DNA from: Dehalococcoidia bacterium
Lineage (GTDB): Bacteria; Chloroflexota; Dehalococcoidia; JACQUA01
Assembly: GCA_030689845.1 (NCBI GenBank)
Contig: JAUYHV010000193.1
Location: 1 to 7,235, forward strand
Reading direction: 5' to 3'
Length of the DNA stretch: 7,235 bases
Part shown: positions 5,354 to 7,235 of the stretch, one piece after another
Numbering within the stretch: the first letter of the stretch is position 1
Layout of the letters: each line of letters begins with the position of its first letter
Made by a program: the position numbers and the translations under genes
The notes under the pieces: generated by a model
The model's database searches: none
What the model was told of the DNA's origin: nothing
The model's input: the letters and a program-made list of their open reading frames with translations, nothing else

Positions 5354-6655
5354 TTGGAAGATTTACTGAAACTTGCAGGAAAGGTATCTGAAGAGGCAGA
5401 GGTATACATGGTGTCGTCTAACGAAACCTCGGTGGGTTTCGAATCTAATCGTGTTAAACGATTGACTGATAGGCAGGGTACCAGTTTAGCCTTGCGCCTT
5501 ATTAAAAATGGAAAATTTGGATACAGCGTAACTTCGCGGCTGGATAGGCCAGAGGAGCTCTTAAACATGGCCATTGAATCCAGCCAATTCGGAGCAGCCG
5601 CGGCATTTCATTTTCCCCCTACCCTCACATTTAGCGACATTCCCCTTGTCGATAAAGCGGTTGAGGAGGTTATGCTCGAAACAATGATTCGCACCGGAGA
5701 AGACATAATAGCCCGCGTTACAGCCAATACACCCGGGATTGTTATAGACGGTCGAATCGGGAAGTCAACAGTTAATACGAGGATTATTAATTCGTCGGGT
5801 GCCGACCTGTCTTTCAGCAGGAGTTCCCTGGGTATAATGATGGACGGCAACCTGGTAAGAGGCACGGATATTTTGTTCGTTGATGAAATGGAAACATCGT
5901 GCCGGGCAGTTATGAATTCAGAGACAATAATCGCTTCCTTGATCGAACAGCTTGATAATTCACGGGACATCGCTTCTGTTAGCACCGGGTATTTGCCGGT
6001 ACTATTTACAGCCAAGGCAATAGCTTCCGCCTTGATTGCTCCCCTGGCGCAGGGATTCAACGGTAAAATGGTGTTACAGGGAGCTTCGCCTTTAAGCCAA
6101 AAGCTGGGCCAGCGTGTTTTCAGTAAAAGTTTTAACCTCTGGGACGATGCCACTACTCCCATGATGCCTTCCAGTAAGCCTTTTGATGATGAGGGTATTA
6201 TTAGCAGGAGGACCGTGCTGGTCGAGGAAGGAACGGCAGCCCATTTTTATTATGATATGCAAACCGGGGCTATGGCAAAAAACGAAAGCACTGGAAACGG
6301 GAACCGTGGTGGTGCGCTTCTTCCGGCTCCTTCGATTAACGCTTTAATTATAGGGGATGGGTCTACGCCTGTCAGCGAAATAATCAGAGACATTCGTGAG
6401 GGACTGGTGGTAGAGATGCTCATGGGAGCCGAGCAGGGTAACACCATGGGTGGGGATTTCAGCGGTAATGTGCTCCTGGGATACAAGATTGAAAACGGGC
6501 GGCTGGCAGGCAGGGTCAAGGATACCATGATTAGCGGCAACATATACCAGCACATGAAGGATATCACCTTGACGAAGGAATCCAGGTGGGTCGGCAGCAT
6601 GCTAAAAAGCCCTGCAATTTTGTTTCCCCGACTCGCTGTATCTGCAAAACATTGA
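5354..6655 (+). CDS. tldE: TldE (PmbA), metal-free subunit of the TldD/TldE protease
   Basis: The 433-residue product is a second TldD/PmbA family member, close to the usual length of TldE. It shares the family fold elements: EAEVYMVSSNETSVGFESNRVKRL-type N-terminal strands (residues 15-38), GTSLALRLIKNGKFGYS (42-58), and the C-terminal domain with TGNGNRGG and MGGDFSGNVLLGYKIENG (365-382). The HExxxH motif is absent; the corresponding region near residues 217-240 reads FTAKAIASALIAPLAQGF. This is the known pattern of TldE, which completes the complex while TldD binds the metal. The gene starts at TTG one base after the tldD stop, with GGGAGG upstream, so the subunits are made from one transcript in coupled fashion. 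It is likely cytoplasmic. A short inverted repeat overlaps its stop codon, and the HEAT-repeat gene follows 18 bases later. Confidence 0.94.
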   Translation: MEDLLKLAGKVSEEAEVYMVSSNETSVGFESNRVKRLTDRQGTSLALRLIKNGKFGYSVTSRLDRPEELLNMAIESSQFGAAAAFHFPPTLTFSDIPLVDKAVEEVMLETMIRTGEDIIARVTANTPGIVIDGRIGKSTVNTRIINSSGADLSFSRSSLGIMMDGNLVRGTDILFVDEMETSCRAVMNSETIIASLIEQLDNSRDIASVSTGYLPVLFTAKAIASALIAPLAQGFNGKMVLQGASPLSQKLGQRVFSKSFNLWDDATTPMMPSSKPFDDEGIISRRTVLVEEGTAAHFYYDMQTGAMAKNESTGNGNRGGALLPAPSINALIIGDGSTPVSEIIRDIREGLVVEMLMGAEQGNTMGGDFSGNVLLGYKIENGRLAGRVKDTMISGNIYQHMKDITLTKESRWVGSMLKSPAILFPRLAVSAKH

Positions 6656-6670
6656 AAAACTGAAGTTTTT
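6655..6670 (+). repeat. A/T-arm hairpin between tldE and the HEAT-repeat gene
   Basis: AAAAAC-TGAA-GTTTTT forms perfect 6-base arms around a 4-base loop, starting on the last base of the tldE stop codon and ending 3 bases before the next ATG. With one GC pair per arm it is too weak for an efficient terminator. It occupies the place where the ribosome binding site of the next gene should be. Confidence 0.4.
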
Positions 6671-6673
6671 GTC

Positions 6674-7235
6674 ATGGAAAAAATATCACTACGGGAATAT
6701 TTCCAACAACTTGGAGATTTAGAAGCGCCGGTTTCTTATACGAACCTCGTAAACTTGAGCAACCTGGCCGAGGAGGAAATTACCCTATTTAAAAAAATGT
6801 GGGTGATTGTCCCTGTCAGCAGGCGGCAGCAGATACTCAGCAGGTTGCTGGAAGTTTCAGAAGACAATTTAGACGTAAATTTCGATAGAGTTTTTTATTG
6901 CTGCATTAGCGATTCCGATCCCGAAATCAGGGCAACCGCGGTTGAGGGCCTGGGAGAAAGTGAGTCTACGGATTATATCAGCGTCCTGATAAAATCAATT
7001 GAGCATGACCCTTCTCTTAAAGTGCGCATAGCAGCGACCATGGCGCTGTCAAAATATACTCTCCTTGCCGAAATGGGGAGTATCCAAGCCTCAAAAAAAA
7101 GAGATATTGAACGGGTTCTTATAAAACTGGTAAATGATACAAAGGAAGATGAAGAATTGCGGCGGCGCGCCCTTGAAGCGGTTTCTGTGATGTCGATACC
7201 TGAGGCAAAATTGCTCATCGAGAAAGCCTATAGAA
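6674..7235 (+). CDS. HEAT-repeat domain protein (partial, C-terminus outside window)
   Basis: An ATG at 6674 opens a frame that runs 187 codons to the right edge without a stop. The N-terminal 65 residues (starting MEKISLREYF) are helical in character and show no known motif. From about residue 70 on, HEAT-like helical pairs repeat with the typical Asp...Arg...Ala pattern: CISDSDPEIRATAVEGLGE (77-95), SIEHDPSLKVRIAATMALS (108-126) and a third repeat with DEELRRRALEAVSVM (159-173). HEAT repeats make alpha-solenoid scaffolds for protein-protein contacts; no enzymatic motif is seen. There is no clear ribosome binding site; the A/T hairpin sits in its place, so translation may depend on ribosomes finishing tldE 18 bases upstream. 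The position suggests the same operon as tldDE and a possible partner or adaptor role, which is inference. Confidence 0.85.
   Translation, partial: MEKISLREYFQQLGDLEAPVSYTNLVNLSNLAEEEITLFKKMWVIVPVSRRQQILSRLLEVSEDNLDVNFDRVFYCCISDSDPEIRATAVEGLGESESTDYISVLIKSIEHDPSLKVRIAATMALSKYTLLAEMGSIQASKKRDIERVLIKLVNDTKEDEELRRRALEAVSVMSIPEAKLLIEKAYR

Noticed and set aside
4630..5574. Long antisense open frame (314 codons) opposite tldD and the start of tldE
   Set aside because: It lies over well-supported coding sequence, including the metal-binding motif of tldD. Its product shows no recognisable domain, and such antisense frames are common side effects of codon use.
5608..6162. Antisense open frame of 184 codons opposite tldE
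   Set aside because: No domain or clear start signal; fully covered by tldE, whose family motifs are clear.
1..7235. CRISPR array, tRNA, rRNA, insertion sequence or phage genes
   Set aside because: No regularly spaced repeats, no cloverleaf or rRNA-like stretch, and no transposase or integrase motif was seen on either strand.

Overview
The window reads as a piece of a bacterial chromosome from an anaerobe of moderate GC content, judged by eye as just under 50 %. Ribosome binding sites are clear for most genes (AGGGAG, GGGAGG and AAAGG types). At least two genes start with TTG, and two thiolases lie in tandem. This combination fits syntrophic or fermentative lineages such as Peptococcaceae-like Firmicutes or Dehalococcoidia-like Chloroflexota. 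The placement is inference from gene content only; no rRNA or marker gene is present.

Layout. The left half is transcribed leftward (minus strand). From the centre outward it holds a PAC2-family protein (2942-3724), a histidine phosphatase of the CobC/PhoE type (2181-2837), a complete acetyl-CoA acetyltransferase-type thiolase (930-2111), and a second thiolase (1-858) that runs off the left edge without its C-terminus. The second thiolase carries about 35 extra residues before its catalytic-cysteine region. The right half is transcribed rightward (plus strand). It holds tldD (3976-5352), tldE (5354-6655, one base after tldD) and the start of a HEAT-repeat protein (6674 to the right edge). No gene-free stretch exceeds about 250 bases.

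The two arms diverge from a 251-base intergenic region (3725-3975). Here a sigma70-type promoter can be read on each strand, and the two -35 hexamers overlap on one near-palindromic sequence (ATTGACAAC). On the tldD side follow a TTGCAA-N5-TTGCAA inverted repeat, two further short inverted repeats, and a 38-codon open frame whose stop directly abuts the TTG start of tldD.

How the genes may work together. TldD and TldE form a heteromeric metalloprotease in known systems, with the metal site in TldD, and here both the metal-binding partner and the metal-free partner are present. The HEAT-repeat protein follows at once and may be a scaffold or partner. The PAC2 protein resembles proteasome-assembly chaperones and shares the control region, so the centre of the window may be a protein-turnover or peptide-processing neighbourhood; this is inference. 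The thiolases suggest acyl-CoA metabolism (beta-oxidation or acetoacetyl-CoA formation). The phosphatase has no clear link to either group beyond orientation.
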